64,000 nt of DNA from Adiantum capillus-veneris (taxonomy: Eukaryota > Streptophyta > Polypodiopsida > Polypodiales > Pteridaceae): contig CM043962.1 in assembly GCA_014529385.2 (NCBI GenBank), positions 51,913,905 to 51,977,904 of the forward strand, written 5' to 3'. Position 1 is the first letter of the stretch, and each line of letters begins with the position of its first letter. The notes beneath the pieces are model-generated. The model did not search any database and had not been told where the DNA came from. It saw nothing but the letters and a program-made list of their open reading frames with translations. Below are positions 12,523 through 24,399 of this stretch, piece after piece. Position numbers and translations under genes: made by a program.

Positions 12523-12946
12523 AGCTTCCTTTACACAAAGGGAATGAGAGACACATGTCAACTCCCTAGCCCAAATACCCACAAGGTGTACTCAAATCCT
12601 TTTGGATGGCCATGGAGGTGGACCAATGAGAATTAGGCTAGAGTAAATCTAGTTTAATTAATCTAAAAACACTTAATAAAAGAACCAATAAGTATTAAGC
12701 TCTCTAGAAGACTATTGGACAACACACACACACTCACAAGCTTCATTTACACAAAGGGAATGAGAGACACATGTCAACTCCCTAGCCCAAATACCCACAA
12801 GGTGTACTCAAATCCTATTGGATGGCCATGGAGGTGGACCAATGAGAATTAGGCTAGAGTAAATCTAGTTTAATTCATCTAAAAACACTTAATAAAAGAA
12901 CCAATAAGAATTAAGCTCTCTAGAAGACTATTGGACAACAGCCTGC
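12515..12946 (+). repeat. Tandem duplication, period about 216 bp, in D 5' LTR
   Basis: CACTCACAAGCTTC recurs at 12515 and 12731 and similarity continues through both copies. The 3' LTR has one copy. CA-rich ends at both borders suggest slippage or unequal exchange at the microsatellite. Confidence 0.85.
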
Positions 12947-13342
12947 CGAATGAGCATCCAGCAGCCCAATGGCTTGCCTAATTCCTATTAGCCAGGAGAC
13001 AAAGGGGTCCAATGAGAGTTTAGTTGCATTGATTAATTACCTAAAAAGCTCTCACAAAAGGGGAAAGGGGGACACATGTCAGAAGGCCATCACTTATGCT
13101 ACTTAATTTTCATTGGCTAAGCCTGGAGGGGTCCAATGGGAAGCCAGCAAGAGGAAATAGCATGAGGGGTCAACCAAGAGAGAGAGGGGGGGACTGAATT
13201 TCGCAAGGCATTATTGCACACAAACTCACAATAGCTCATGTGTGAAGCAAGAAGACTCTCTCTCTCCTTCTCAAGCTTTAATGGAAAGCTTATCACCTAC
13301 TCCAAGCTTGTGAGAAGGGAGGCCTACACCACAACTCTTGGC

Positions 13343-13630
13343 TTTGTGATGCAAATCCAACCAAGAGCCAAGCTTCAATGCATGATCATCTCCTCTACCA
13401 TGCTAATTACTAAGCTATACTATGCTAATATGAGTGATTATGTGAGGAGATGTACATCTTTCTCGTAATCCTTCTTCCTCTCAATTTGTGATGCAAATCC
13501 AACCAAGAGCCAAGCTTCAATGCATGCTCATCTCCTCTACCATGCTAATTACTAAGCTATGCTATGCTAATATGAGTGATTATGTGAGGAGATGTACATC
13601 TTTCTCGTAAGACTACTCCTTCTTCCTCTC
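13343..13630 (+). repeat. Tandem duplication, period about 142 bp, in D 5' LTR
   Basis: TTTGTGATGCAAATCC recurs at 13343 and 13485 and both copies include the GAGGAGATGTACATC stretch. The 3' LTR has one copy. Confidence 0.85.
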
Positions 13631-14076
13631 AATCTACTCTCATACCCCCGCTAGCTCTCACCATCTTCGAAGGTGTGTGAGGTCTTGGGTTTGAGATCGT
13701 GAGGGAATTGATGTTGTGTTTTATAAGTGTTTTCTGAGTGCCTGAAGCTTCCATCACCAATGCACTAGCTAGTTATTGAAGGAACACAAAGAATTGTATT
13801 GTAAAATGTCTCCCTTGATGGGGGAAACCTATAATACAAAGCCTTTTGGAGGGGGGACCGGCTCCATGTAAATCCGGTCCTCAACTATTATCAATAGCTT
13901 AATTTCTCTCTCTTTTGAAGTATTGTTCATGCTATCTAACTAGGTGTTATGCTTTTGTTGCTCTCTCCACCCAAGCACTCTTGTTATGCTCATTAGGAAC
14001 CTATTCTAATGAAATGCTCACGATGTTCATGTTATTTTCCGCTACGTACAAGTTACTAGGCCATTAAATGTTACAT

Positions 14077-14088
14077 TGGTATCAGAGC
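14077..14088 (+). promoter_or_regulatory. Element D primer-binding site
   Basis: TGGTATCAGAGC immediately follows the LTR end. It is complementary to the 3' end of plant initiator Met tRNA, the usual minus-strand primer. Confidence 0.85.
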
Positions 14089-14493
14089 ACAAGGTTTCTC
14101 TTTTCTTGCTCAAGAAGAGAGGTCCTCAAGCTAGCTATAAAGGGTTGGTATTATTAATTGCAATTGAGTAAGTAGAATAGGGATTTTTCAGCCTTGCAGT
14201 GCGCCTGCCTTCGTGCAGATAACGGGGCATCACCGTCGAGAGTTATGTTCTTAATAGTGGATTCCTATGGGGCTTGCCTACGGCTTAACCACTATTGAGC
14301 TATTAGAAGTTTGATAGGAATCAGTGTTGTTTTGGTGTTGAAAGACCCTCTCTTCTATTCCTTGTAATTAATGGTATTCGAGCCACAAGTACAGTAGCTT
14401 GAGTGCTTTTTTAAAGGGGTAAAGAGGAGTAGCAACTAGGGCTTGAAGTGCCAAAGTACACCTACAAAAGTTTACACATAAAAGTTTCTAGAA

Positions 14494-17400
14494 TGGCTGA
14501 CAATAGTAAAGAGAGTGAAATTAATGTTGATAGCTTTGATTTTGCTAATGAGCAGGCTACTAATGATGCCCCTATGCTTGTTAACTACCTTGTTTCTAGG
14601 CTTCAACAAGCCATGGGCAATCCATCCCTCCAAAGTGAAGTGCAACAGCAGCTTCGTGCTCATGGAATTCTCCAAACTCCCCACCATGACGAGAGAGTAC
14701 CTAGGAAGCCTCCCTGTGAGACTTCCAAAAGAGGCCTCTCTTTGATTCAGGAAGAAGAAGAGGATCCATACAAAGGGCTCAAAAATTTGCTTCTTGATGA
14801 CGTATCTCCTTCTGAAAGGAGAACTCAAGAGCCCGCACCAAAGGAACAAGAAAGAAGTGAGTTCCTGCCACCTTGACAGAGATGGCTCCTCGAAGAAGGG
14901 GGGCTAAACGCTTTCCATCACCTCCTAAACGGAGAAGACCATCACACACTTCCCCACACCATAATTCAAAGAGGGATGACAAAAAGCAAGAGAAGAAAAA
15001 GGCGAGAAAGAGGTCACCCTCTTCTCCATCTTCTTGATCTTTTTCCTCTTATGAAGAAAGTGATGGTGCGGACAAAGAGAACCAAGGCAAGAAAAAGGCG
15101 AGAAAGAGGTCACCCTCTTCTGCATCTTCCTCAAATTTCTGAAGAAAGCGATGGTGCAACTTTTGAACCATCAAAAAGAAGATGCCATAGGAAATCCTAT
15201 GCCGCGTGGAAGAGGTCGTCCAAGCTCAAGAAGCTCAAAGAGGGAGGAAAGAGCATCTCTTTCCTTACTTGCGATGGCACCTTTGGTGCTACAGACAAAG
15301 CCTTGGCCTTTATCCAAAAATTGGATGCGGCGTTTTGAGATGAGGGCTTCACAAAGTCCTCTAAGCTATGCCATGTAGCCATGCACTTTCAAAAGTCCGC
15401 CAGGCAATGGTGGTCTAGCCTACGGGCAAACGGTGAAGCTCCACGAACATGGAAAGCTTTAAGAGCTTCCATAATGAAGCAATTTTTGGCCACCGATGCC
15501 AAAGACAAAGTACTCACCGAATGGCGAAGCTTGAAGCTCTCTCCCTACAAATCCATTCACAAATATGTAGACAAGTTTTGGGATTTACATCTCAAAGCCA
15601 CTGCCTTCAAAACGATGGATTTTGGAGAGAAAAAACAACAATTTTGTGTGGGCTTAACTGAAGAAATGGTGGAATATTCAACTCCCAAAGACCACGCACT
15701 GTATTTGAGGTTATACACCATACTATGGTGGCTTCTCGAATCAATTTCCAAACAGGGGCTAAGAGAAATCCTAAGCCCACGGAAAACAAGGGTTCCAATG
15801 AGCCTAAGGGGAAGGACAATGTCCAAAAATCTCCTAAGGGCAATTCAAATAAACATAAAACTAAGGAGAAGGGAGTTTACAAAGCCAAAAACAAACTCTC
15901 TCTTGAAGAGCTTGAGCGTTATCGCAAGGATAGCCGTTGTTTCAAGTGCGGCGAGCAAGGGCATGCGTACCGCGCTTGTCCCCAAAAGAACACACACCAC
16001 GAGCCTCCTAGAGCTAACTTGGTCAAAATCCAAGAAGAGGAAGCTCACCACAAAGGATCTCCTATATGCCATGCTTGGGGAAAGGTAAGAGAACATGATT
16101 CTTTTATTCTCTTTGACCCTGGTTCTACTCACAATTTCATATCCATGAAGTTGGCCACCAAGCTAGGCATCCAAGCCTATGAGATGGGAGATGTCCTACC
16201 CGCAGATGGTGCTTTCAAGGGGCAAGAAGCTTCAGTCACTCCCTTAATTGGGAAATTGAGGCTCCATGTCCAAAGCTATGTGGACAAAGAGGACTTCTTT
16301 ATCTCTCCTCTCAAGCACAAGGATGTAATCCTAGGGGCACCATGGTTTGATTGCATGGCTGCCAATGTTAAACTCCCTGAAAGGAGAATTTACTTTAGGT
16401 TCAAGGAAAAAGATATGTACATAGATGCTAAGGAAATGGGTAACACCATACCCATTGTACACATACAAGCTTTCAATAAGTCAATAAAGAGCTCTATTTC
16501 CGTGTACATGATTTTTGTTAAAGATTCTCAAAATGAACCTAATGTTTTAGCAAAAGAAAATATAAACAATCACAAGGAATTAGAGTTATCCAATTTTCTC
16601 AAGGGGTTTCACAATGTCTTTATTGATGACATTCATCGTGAACTACCTCCTAAACGAGGCAATGATGACCATGCAATTGAACTCCTTCCAAGAAGTTCAC
16701 CACCTAATAAACCTCCTTATAGAGTTTCTCAAGCTCAACAAGAGGAGATTATGCGGCAAGTGCATGAGTTAGTTGAGAAGGGCATGGTTAGGCCTATCTC
16801 ATCTCCATTTTTCTCACCCGTATTACTAGTGCAAAAGAAAGACGGCACATATCATATGTGTGTCGACTATAGAGCACTAAATAGGATCACTATCAAAAAT
16901 AGGTTTCCTGTTCCACGAGTAGAAGACCTATTTGATAAGCTACAAGGGTCCACCTACTTCAATAGGATTGACTTAAAAAGTGGCTACCATCAAATAAGGA
17001 TAGTTGATCAAGGTATTGTAAAGACCACATTTTGCACTACGTTTGGTCTTTACGAATACATTGTCATGCCTTTTTGCTTGACCAATGCACCAGCCACATT
17101 CAACCGCTTAATGGAGAAGCTATTCAGGCCCCACCAAACCTTTACTGGAGTGTGTTTTGATGATATTATCATCTACTCTATTCACTAGATGAACACAAGC
17201 AACAACTCCAGGTAATATTTCAAGTCTTATGAGAGAATAAAATTTATGTTAATCGAAAGAAAAGTGAATTTTCCTTGCAAGAGATTTAGTATTTATGTCA
17301 CACTATCTCTCAAGATGGCATCCAAATGGATCCATCAAAGTTAGAGGTAATAAAAGGATGGCTTAAACCAAGGAATCTTCATGAACTAAGAAGCTTTATA

Positions 17401-18980
17401 GGTATGTGTGCATACTATAGACGCTTCATAAAAAAGTTCTCATAAATTGCAGGACCATTACATGACCTAACAAAAAAAAAACATTAGGTATACATGGTCT
17501 ACCAAGGAGAAAAATGCTTTTGAAAAGCTAAAACAAAAGCTTATCTTTCAACATGTGCTTACATTGCCCGATCTCTCAAAGCCATTTGAGGTCCAATGTG
17601 ACGCTTGTGGTGATTGCCTTGGAGTTGTTTTGCTCCAAGAAGGGCACGCCATAGCCTATGAAAGTCGAAGGCTCGACCTTGTTGAGCAAGCTCTAAGCAT
17701 ATATGAAAAGGAACTCCTCGCAATTCTACATGCCTTAGACTCATGGAAGCGCTATTTATTGGGGACTCCTTTCATTCTGCGGACGGATCACCAAAGTCTT
17801 AAGTACTTCATGACGCACACCAAGCTCTTCGACAAACAAATGAGGTGGGAAGATTTTCTCTTGCAATTTCATTTTCATATTGCTCACATTGATGGCAAGC
17901 ATAATCAAGTAGCCAATGCACTCTCAAGATGGCCGAGAGTGAATGCGGTTTCCATAGCAACTCACAATGATCTATCTTCTATGATAGATGAGTATGCATT
18001 TATCCCGATTTTAGCGATGTGATTTCAGCCCTTGCACTAGGGAAGAAAGAGGAACCATTCACTTTAGAAGATGGTTATCTTCTCTATGGCAATAGACTAT
18101 GTGTTACTAACTCACTACGTGAGAAAGTAATGTATGAATCTCATGCTCCTCCTTATGCGGGGCATAGAGAGATTCAGTCTACCCTAAAAGGGATTGAAGC
18201 ATATTTCTATTGGCCTACCATGAAAGCAAACATACAAGAGTATGTTTCTAAATGTGTGGTGTGCCAAAAGACAAAGTTTAGAGGGAAGCAACCTGGATTG
18301 CTTCAACCTTTGCCAATCCCTAATTCACCATGGGAGAGAATATCCATGGATTTTATCTTTGGATTGCCTAAGTCTATGCATGGGAATACGGGAATATGGA
18401 CGATAGTAGATAGGTTCAGCAAACAAGCTCATTTTATACCTATCAAAAAGACTATCAAAGCCCATCAAATGGCAACCCTCTTCATTTCACAAATCTTCAA
18501 GTACCATGGCTTGCCAATGTCCATAGTGTTGGATAGAGATCCTAGAATGACCTGTAGTTTTTGGAAGGGTCTCTTTGAGAATTAAGGGACAAGGCTAAAC
18601 TTCTCTTTGGCCTATCATCCACAAACAAATGGCCAAAGTGAATAGCTATCCTAACAATTCTTGATCTACTAAAAGCCTATGTAACGGAAGTAGATCAAAG
18701 GTCACAATGGGAGAAGTACTTACCCTTAGTGGAGTATGCCTACAATAACACTGAACATACTTCCACCGGAAAAGCACCTTTTGAGGTAATTGAGGGAAGA
18801 TCAAAAATTCCCCTACTACTTAAGGTACACGAGAAGATCTTCGCTACAGATGAGTATAGCCGAGACCTACAGGAATCTTTTCAAAAGATTAAGGATGCTA
18901 TCTTTATCTCACAGCAAAGGCAAAAGGCTACTGCTGATAATCACAAAAGAGCCCAAGCCTTTAAAGAAAATGATTGGGTC
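14494..18980 (+). pseudogene. Element D gag-pol region
   Basis: Rough parts: gag about 14494-15700, zinc knuckle CFKCGEQGHAYRAC about 15937, protease FDPGSTHNFIS about 16110, RT about 16730-17500, RNase H about 17560-17960 and integrase about 18100-18980. The zinc-binding H-H-C-C and DFIFGLP integrase stretches are visible. The polyprotein packages and reverse-transcribes the element RNA. Fossil copy with several interruptions. Confidence 0.88.
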
Positions 18981-19048
18981 TTACTAAAATTTCCCAAGGC
19001 TTGATTAAGGCACATGAAGGGCAAGAATCCTACAGGACACCAAAAGTA

Positions 19049-19601
19049 TGTAGCAGGCTACAGTGTCACTTTCACAGGACACAGTTAGTACATTTGGTCT
19101 AGGCTGTTTCACACTGGATGGACACTCTGGGCTGAGGAATGACACGTGGCAGGGTACCAACGGTGGTCTAGTGGACATCGTGGCCAGGTCACCACATGGC
19201 TGACATTTATGAGCCATTGGTGGCTCTTTATGGTGTGACATATGAGTAGTAGAGGTTGGTCATCCGGATTATCTTCTTCACCTTTGGTCCAGCATTGTCG
19301 TCGAGAGCACTGAGTAGTGAGTCTATACACAGAGCACGTCTTCACCATCCCAGAACATCTGAGCCTCGACACCCCCATTGTACCTGTGAGTCCTGGGCTG
19401 GAGTTGAGTGTGCTACCACGCCAGAGTCTGTATAAGTCTTTGCGATAGCCGAGTCATATGTTGTGGTCTACTGTTGTGTCTTTGTGAGCTCTGTTGATGT
19501 CTATTGTTTCCTTTCTATTCAGTCTGTTTGAGTGAGATTGTCATGCACATTTCACTGAGGACCACCCATTGTAGAGAGAACGACACATTATCCGCGCTAC
19601 A
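19049..19601 (+). repeat. Element E 5' LTR
   Basis: 553 bases, TG...CA, preceded by the AAGTA target copy at 19044-19048. No standard initiator-Met primer site follows. The next bases, GGTGCTCTCATTTTTGCG, may bind another tRNA, which I cannot name. Confidence 0.9.
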
Positions 19602-19689
19602 GGTGCTCTCATTTTTGCGATCACCGTGGGACCTCAACTAAAATCTCACTCTTAGATTTGAAGCTAGTTGGGTCTATCTAGCTTCGCCT

Positions 19690-19880
19690 ACCTTGCTTTG
19701 CACTAATCTCCTCTCGCCTGGGCCAACTAGTCTAGTCATCTTTAGCCCTGGTCCAACGAGTCCTCGTCCCTAGTCTAGCCTAGTCTAGTCCTCCTCAACC
19801 CTGGTCTAGTCCTCCTCGTCCTTGGTCCAGCCTGGTCTAGTCACTTGCCTGGTCTAGTAGAGTCTAGACCAGTCTTCAGC
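19690..19880 (+). repeat. Degenerate short repeats in element E leader
   Basis: Repeated variants of CTGGTCTAGTCCTCCTCGTC, CT-rich, between the 5' LTR and the gag part. Confidence 0.6.
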
Positions 19881-19997
19881 CAGTTCAAGGTTTTCTTGCC
19901 CAAAAGCTTGGTTGGTTTGGTGGTCGCTGCATGACCCATACAAGGAGGTCAGTCGAGCGTCAAAGCAGCTGCTACAAGGATAGAGGGGGCTAGGAAG

Positions 19998-21600
19998 TTG
20001 TTCACCAACCCCCCTCACGTAGAGACCCCCTTTATGTTTTTGGAAAGTCCTTCTGATCCTTTAACTTCTTTACGCAGGGAACTGGAAGCCCTAAAGTTAC
20101 AGCGAGCTCTCCAAGAGGAGAGGTCCTTCTCTCTTAGACAAGAGAAGCCTCCACATCACGAGGCATTGGAACAGATTAAGCGCGAGCTAGAAGAGCTCAA
20201 GTGTCATCAAGAGACTAAGGCTACGGTTTGGTGTAGCTCATGCCGCTCTCCAGGTCACCCTCCACAGGAATTCCCCCTTCGGGTTTACTGGCACTTCTGT
20301 GAAAAATCTGGACATGAGGACAAGGATTGTTGCTACCTCAAGGGATTGTGACAAATACATCAAAGTCTTGGTCCTTCTCTTCAGCAAGGGCCAGCACCTG
20401 CATCCAACATGGTTTCTCCTTGTGGCCATCCACACCATATGCCACCTTTGCTGACATCCCCTCCTATGCAAGGTATGCAAAGCACTTTTCCCTCTCAGAG
20501 CTTTTATCATACCCATGCTCCCTCATCACCTCAAAGCTTCTATGCCTCCACCTCCAACTCAATGCACCAGGAGCAAGGACCACCTCGCCCTTCGACTTGC
20601 CCTTTGAATCGGCCCATTTTGTGCTATAGATGCAGGGAATATGGGCATTACCAAAGCAAATGCCCCCTGCCAGAAGGGTCCCCTCCTTGCCTTCATTGCC
20701 CTGAAACGAAGGATCACTATAGTAAGGATTGCCCTAAACTTCGTGCATCCACGGCTTCGAACTCAAGTCAAATCCAGAATGAGTTTGCCTTTCCCAAGCT
20801 CGATTTGATAGCAGTGAGCACCATTTCTCAGCCGCCCCCTTCTACCCACGTGGTTACCCCTCAAAATAAGCCGTCGCAGTTGGAAAAGGAGCCATCGAGC
20901 GTCCTCACCCGGGCCTAGAGAGCCGCTCTCGGTCTTAGCATTCCATCAAGTTCAACTCCCCCACACATTCTCACACCAGTGGATACCCTGCCTGCAGCAG
21001 TTGTTCACAAGCCATCCCCCAGTGCCATGAAAGAATCCAAATATTTTCTCTCCGATTATTGATGAAGCTTTCTTGGAAGTAGTTCCGATCTACAGAAGAT
21101 CAAGGTACCAAAGGAATAACAGGTAGAAAAAGTGAAGCTTACAGCAGAGACGATCTTGAAAAACACATTCCAACAAGTGTCCCTCTATGACATGCTGCGA
21201 CTAGATGCGAATTTTAGAAGTGACACCCTTGCTGTTATTCAGTCACTTTACCCCGGAGTGAGTCCTAGTGGCGGGCACCTCCCAGTGCGACCATCAGAGT
21301 CCTATATGATATCCAATCCCGCTGCTCCACTCACTGATTATAGAAGCCCTCGCCTAACAGTGTCCGTGTTGGGTCAGCAATTCTCAGGAGTGATAGTGGA
21401 TGGTGGATCTAGCATCAACTTGATGCCTGAGTTCACTATGTTAGCTCTAGGTCTACAGACTACTCGCCTTGCTCCCTTCACAGTTACATTGGCCGACCAG
21501 CGGACAGTCTACCAAGCGGGCATAGTGGACAATGTGCCTCTGCAGGTACAGGACTTTACTTTTAACTTGGATTTTGTTGTGGTTCATCTTCCCTAGGTTG
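19998..21600 (+). pseudogene. Element E gag-zinc knuckle-protease region
   Basis: Rough parts: coiled-coil-like Leu/Glu/Lys-rich segment about 20060-20210, Cys/His cluster about 20230-20330, paired knuckles CYRCREYGHYQSKC and CLHCPETKDHYSKDC about 20620-20740, and a retropepsin-like VDGGSSINLMP segment about 21390-21430. These would bind RNA and cleave the gag product. No polymerase part follows. Confidence 0.75.
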
Positions 21601-22265
21601 AGGGCGGATTTCCTTTGCTCATTGGAAGACCATGGCTGCAACACACTAAAGCACTCCATGATTGGGGAAACGATCAATGTGGATACATACTTCTGGCTCC
21701 CCGATGCAACCCATTCTCTTAGAAGGAGGTATGGATCCCGTGGTGCAACAAGTTTCTTTGTCAATGGAAACCAACCCTGAACATGAACAGCCTACTCCAC
21801 TTGACGGGTCGGATGAGGATCTGTTGGAGTGGTTGGATTCTACCAAGTCTATGCCTTGTTATGGAGTCTCTATTCACTCTTTGCCTGAAGGTACACCCTT
21901 TTCAAATGTTTCCATAGTTACTAAACTTAAGGAGCTACCTGAGCCTTTGAAGAAGCATAGAAGCAGGAAGAAATCTCCTCTACAGGATTTCACTCCCCCT
22001 CAAACATCAACCCCTTTGGTGTCTCCTTCTTCTTCGACCAGAAGAAAGCTCTCCTTTGTGTCTAGAAAACTCCCTTCACACAGCACGTCCTGCTGGATGA
22101 ATTCCCTGCTCATGATAGTTGTCTTGCTCATGGTACCTCCTCATGTTCTCCATCAACTGCCGCGCTCTGTAGCATCTCAACTTTCAGCCAGTGGACAAGG
22201 GAATTCGTCTGCAAGGAAACACGAACACTTCCGATCATATCTTGCATTGGAGATTGAATTGCTAT

Positions 22266-22640
22266 CAGCCACCCCCTCACACTCTCTCGCCCCATCTACC
22301 CCCTATCCCCCACACCCTACCCTTCCCCTCACACTCCCCCTACCATTTTCCCCTCGCCCCTACCCACCCCTCTTGCACTCGCCCCTACCCTCCCCCTTCC
22401 TTCCCCTCGCCCCTACCCACCCCTCTTACACTCGCCCCTACCCTCCCCCTCCCTTCCCCTCACCCCTACCCACCCCCTCTCTTACCCTCGCCCCTACCCA
22501 CCCCTACCCACCCCCTCTCGCCCCTATCCACCCCCTCCCTTCCCCTTGCCCCTACCCACCCCCTTCCACCACTCGCCCCTATGTAGCCCTCCCCACCCCT
22601 CTTAGCCTCAGAAAGTTCCCCCCCCCCCCCCCCCCCAACC
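22266..22640 (+). repeat. C-rich minisatellite ending in poly(C)
   Basis: Irregular units around CGCCCCTACCCACCCCT, with a final run of 19 C at 22618-22636. The minus strand is correspondingly G-rich and could form quadruplexes. Long Pro/Leu/Ser open frames across it are a product of the repeat. Confidence 0.9.
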
Positions 22641-23116
22641 CCGCATCATCAACTAGCTCTCAACATTCACTTGGTTGCTATCCTGTTGCTGTGAAGGATT
22701 TTTTTATCTACCATCATAATGGAGCTTAACCCTATTTGTGGGGTTACTCAGGCTTATGGTCATCCCTCCTTTCGAGAAGAGTGTTGTTGCAAAAAGTGTG
22801 GCAAGGCTATCTGCAAGCATAGACCACGTCATTTTCCTCTCACTATGGTTATCAAGAATAAAAGATGCGTTGGATCCAAACCGAGCATATCTCTTGGTAG
22901 TGGAGCCTCATTCTGTTGTGCCAATTTGGATTCATGGACTATGCAATCATACTAGGCTTAAAACGTTGGCAAGCAGTGCAGTGTGTTTAAACTCCACTTT
23001 TGGGCCTAGAACCTGCTTCAAGAAAGATGTACAGATGCAGTACCTAATGGTTTTCTTTCACAGTTTTTTCAGTAATTCCTCTCATCGAGACGGTGAGTGT
23101 TCTTGTGGCGGCAACC

Positions 23117-23662
23117 TGTAGCAGGCTACAATGTCACTTTCAGAGGACACAGTTAGTACAGTTGGTCTAGGTTGTTTCACACTGGACGGACACTCTGGGC
23201 TGAGGAATGACACGTGGCAGGGTACTGACGGTGGTCTAGTGGACATCGTGGCCAGGTCACCACATGGCTGACATTTATGAGCCGTTGGTGGCTCTTTATG
23301 GTGTGACATATGAGTAGTAGCGGTTGGTCATCGGGATTATCTTCTTCACCTTTGGTCCAGCATCGTCGTCGAGAGCAGTGAGTCTATACACAGAGCACGT
23401 CTTCACCATCCCAGCACATCTGAGCCTCGACACCCCCATTGTACCTGTGAGTCCTGGGCTGGAGCCGAGTGTGTTGCCACGCCAGAGTCTGTATCAGTCT
23501 TTGAGATAGTCGAGTCATATGTTCTGGTCTGCTGTTGTGTCTTTGTGAGCTTTGTTGATGTCTATTGTTTCCTTTCTGTTCAGTCTGTTTGAGTGAGATT
23601 GTCACGCACATTGCACTGAGGACCACCCACTGTAGAGAGCACGACACATTATCCGCGCTACA
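23117..23662 (+). repeat. Element E 3' LTR
   Basis: 546 bases matching 19049-19601, followed by AAGTA at 23663-23667. A 7-base length difference and scattered substitutions separate the two LTRs. Confidence 0.9.
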
Positions 23663-23667
23663 AAGTA

Positions 23668-23996
23668 CTATGCTAAGTTAGCAAAAAGGTACTATGGTCC
23701 CTTCCAGATTCTTAGGCCAATCAATGAGATGGCCTATCAGCTCAAGTTTCCTAGCCATTGGCTCATACACAATGCTTTCCGTGTGAGCCTACTAAAGCCT
23801 TACAAAGGAGAGCCACCTCAAGAACCAACTATTGAAGACCCACCGGAGATCGAGGACCAAGAAGAGGTGCTACAGCCCGAGTCCATTCTCCGACATGAAG
23901 ACAAGGTATTAAGAGGCGGTAAGACTATCCGACGATATCTTAATAAGTTTAAAAATTATCCTTTGAAGATGCTAGATGGATGCAAGGCATACAATT
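23668..23996 (+). pseudogene. Element D chromodomain segment, right of insertion E
   Basis: Carries the post-integrase NAFRVSLLKPY motif and the chromodomain-like ESILRHEDK...RRYLNKFKNYP pattern near its end. In chromoviruses this domain directs integration to marked chromatin. It is separated from the integrase part only by element E. Confidence 0.85.
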
Positions 23997-24399
23997 AAAG
24001 GATAACCTAAACTTTGTCAATGCCTACAATGCTTCCCTAGAGTAAGCAAATGTACAAATGTTTAAAATGAACAAAGTTTTTGTCTTATAAGACTCTCTTT
24101 TTCTTTATTGTGCACATTTGTGAAGTAGTATGCATGCTCGGATTCAAGTTTGCGGAGATGACATTTCCCAAACACTAAGTAGAGCTTGTCACTCTACTAT
24201 GGAAGATTGATAGGACTAATGTGCAGACATTCTTGCGGCAGCTTAGGCTCTCAAGCACCAAATGGATTATTCATCCATTCTGGAATGATGTCGTAGGGTA
24301 AGATAGGGATCATCTACCAGCTAGAAAAAGGACTAATGAATAGGCTTTATCTTCTCTACTCCATCGTCGAGGATGACTATGATTTCAAGAGAGACGTAA

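Larger units (their letters stand above)
12157..14075 (+). repeat. Element D 5' LTR (1919 bp, with internal duplications)
   Basis: TG...CA ends, flanked on the left by AGGGG. It is about 370 bases longer than the 3' LTR because of two internal tandem duplications, listed separately. The last part carries an AT-rich leader-like stretch. Confidence 0.92.
19049..23662 (+). mobile_element. Element E: LTR element with gag and protease parts only, inside D
   Basis: LTRs at 19049-19601 and 23117-23662 (TGTAGCAGG ... CGCGCTACA) are flanked by AAGTA on both sides. The interior of about 3.5 kb carries gag-type zinc knuckles and a retropepsin-like segment. I see no RT, RNase H or integrase, so it looks like a non-autonomous element of the type called TR-GAG in plants. 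By eye roughly 27 differences between LTRs of about 550 bases, so it is not recent. Coding parts look broken. Confidence 0.85.

Noticed and set aside
14076-14090. tRNA-like matches (TGGTATCAGAGC and variants) at several sites
   Set aside because: They are retrotransposon primer-binding sites next to LTRs, complementary to only the tRNA 3' end. No tRNA gene fold is present.
22191-22729. Long Pro/Ser/Leu-rich open frames
   Set aside because: They are produced by the C-rich minisatellite in several frames at once and show no conserved motif.
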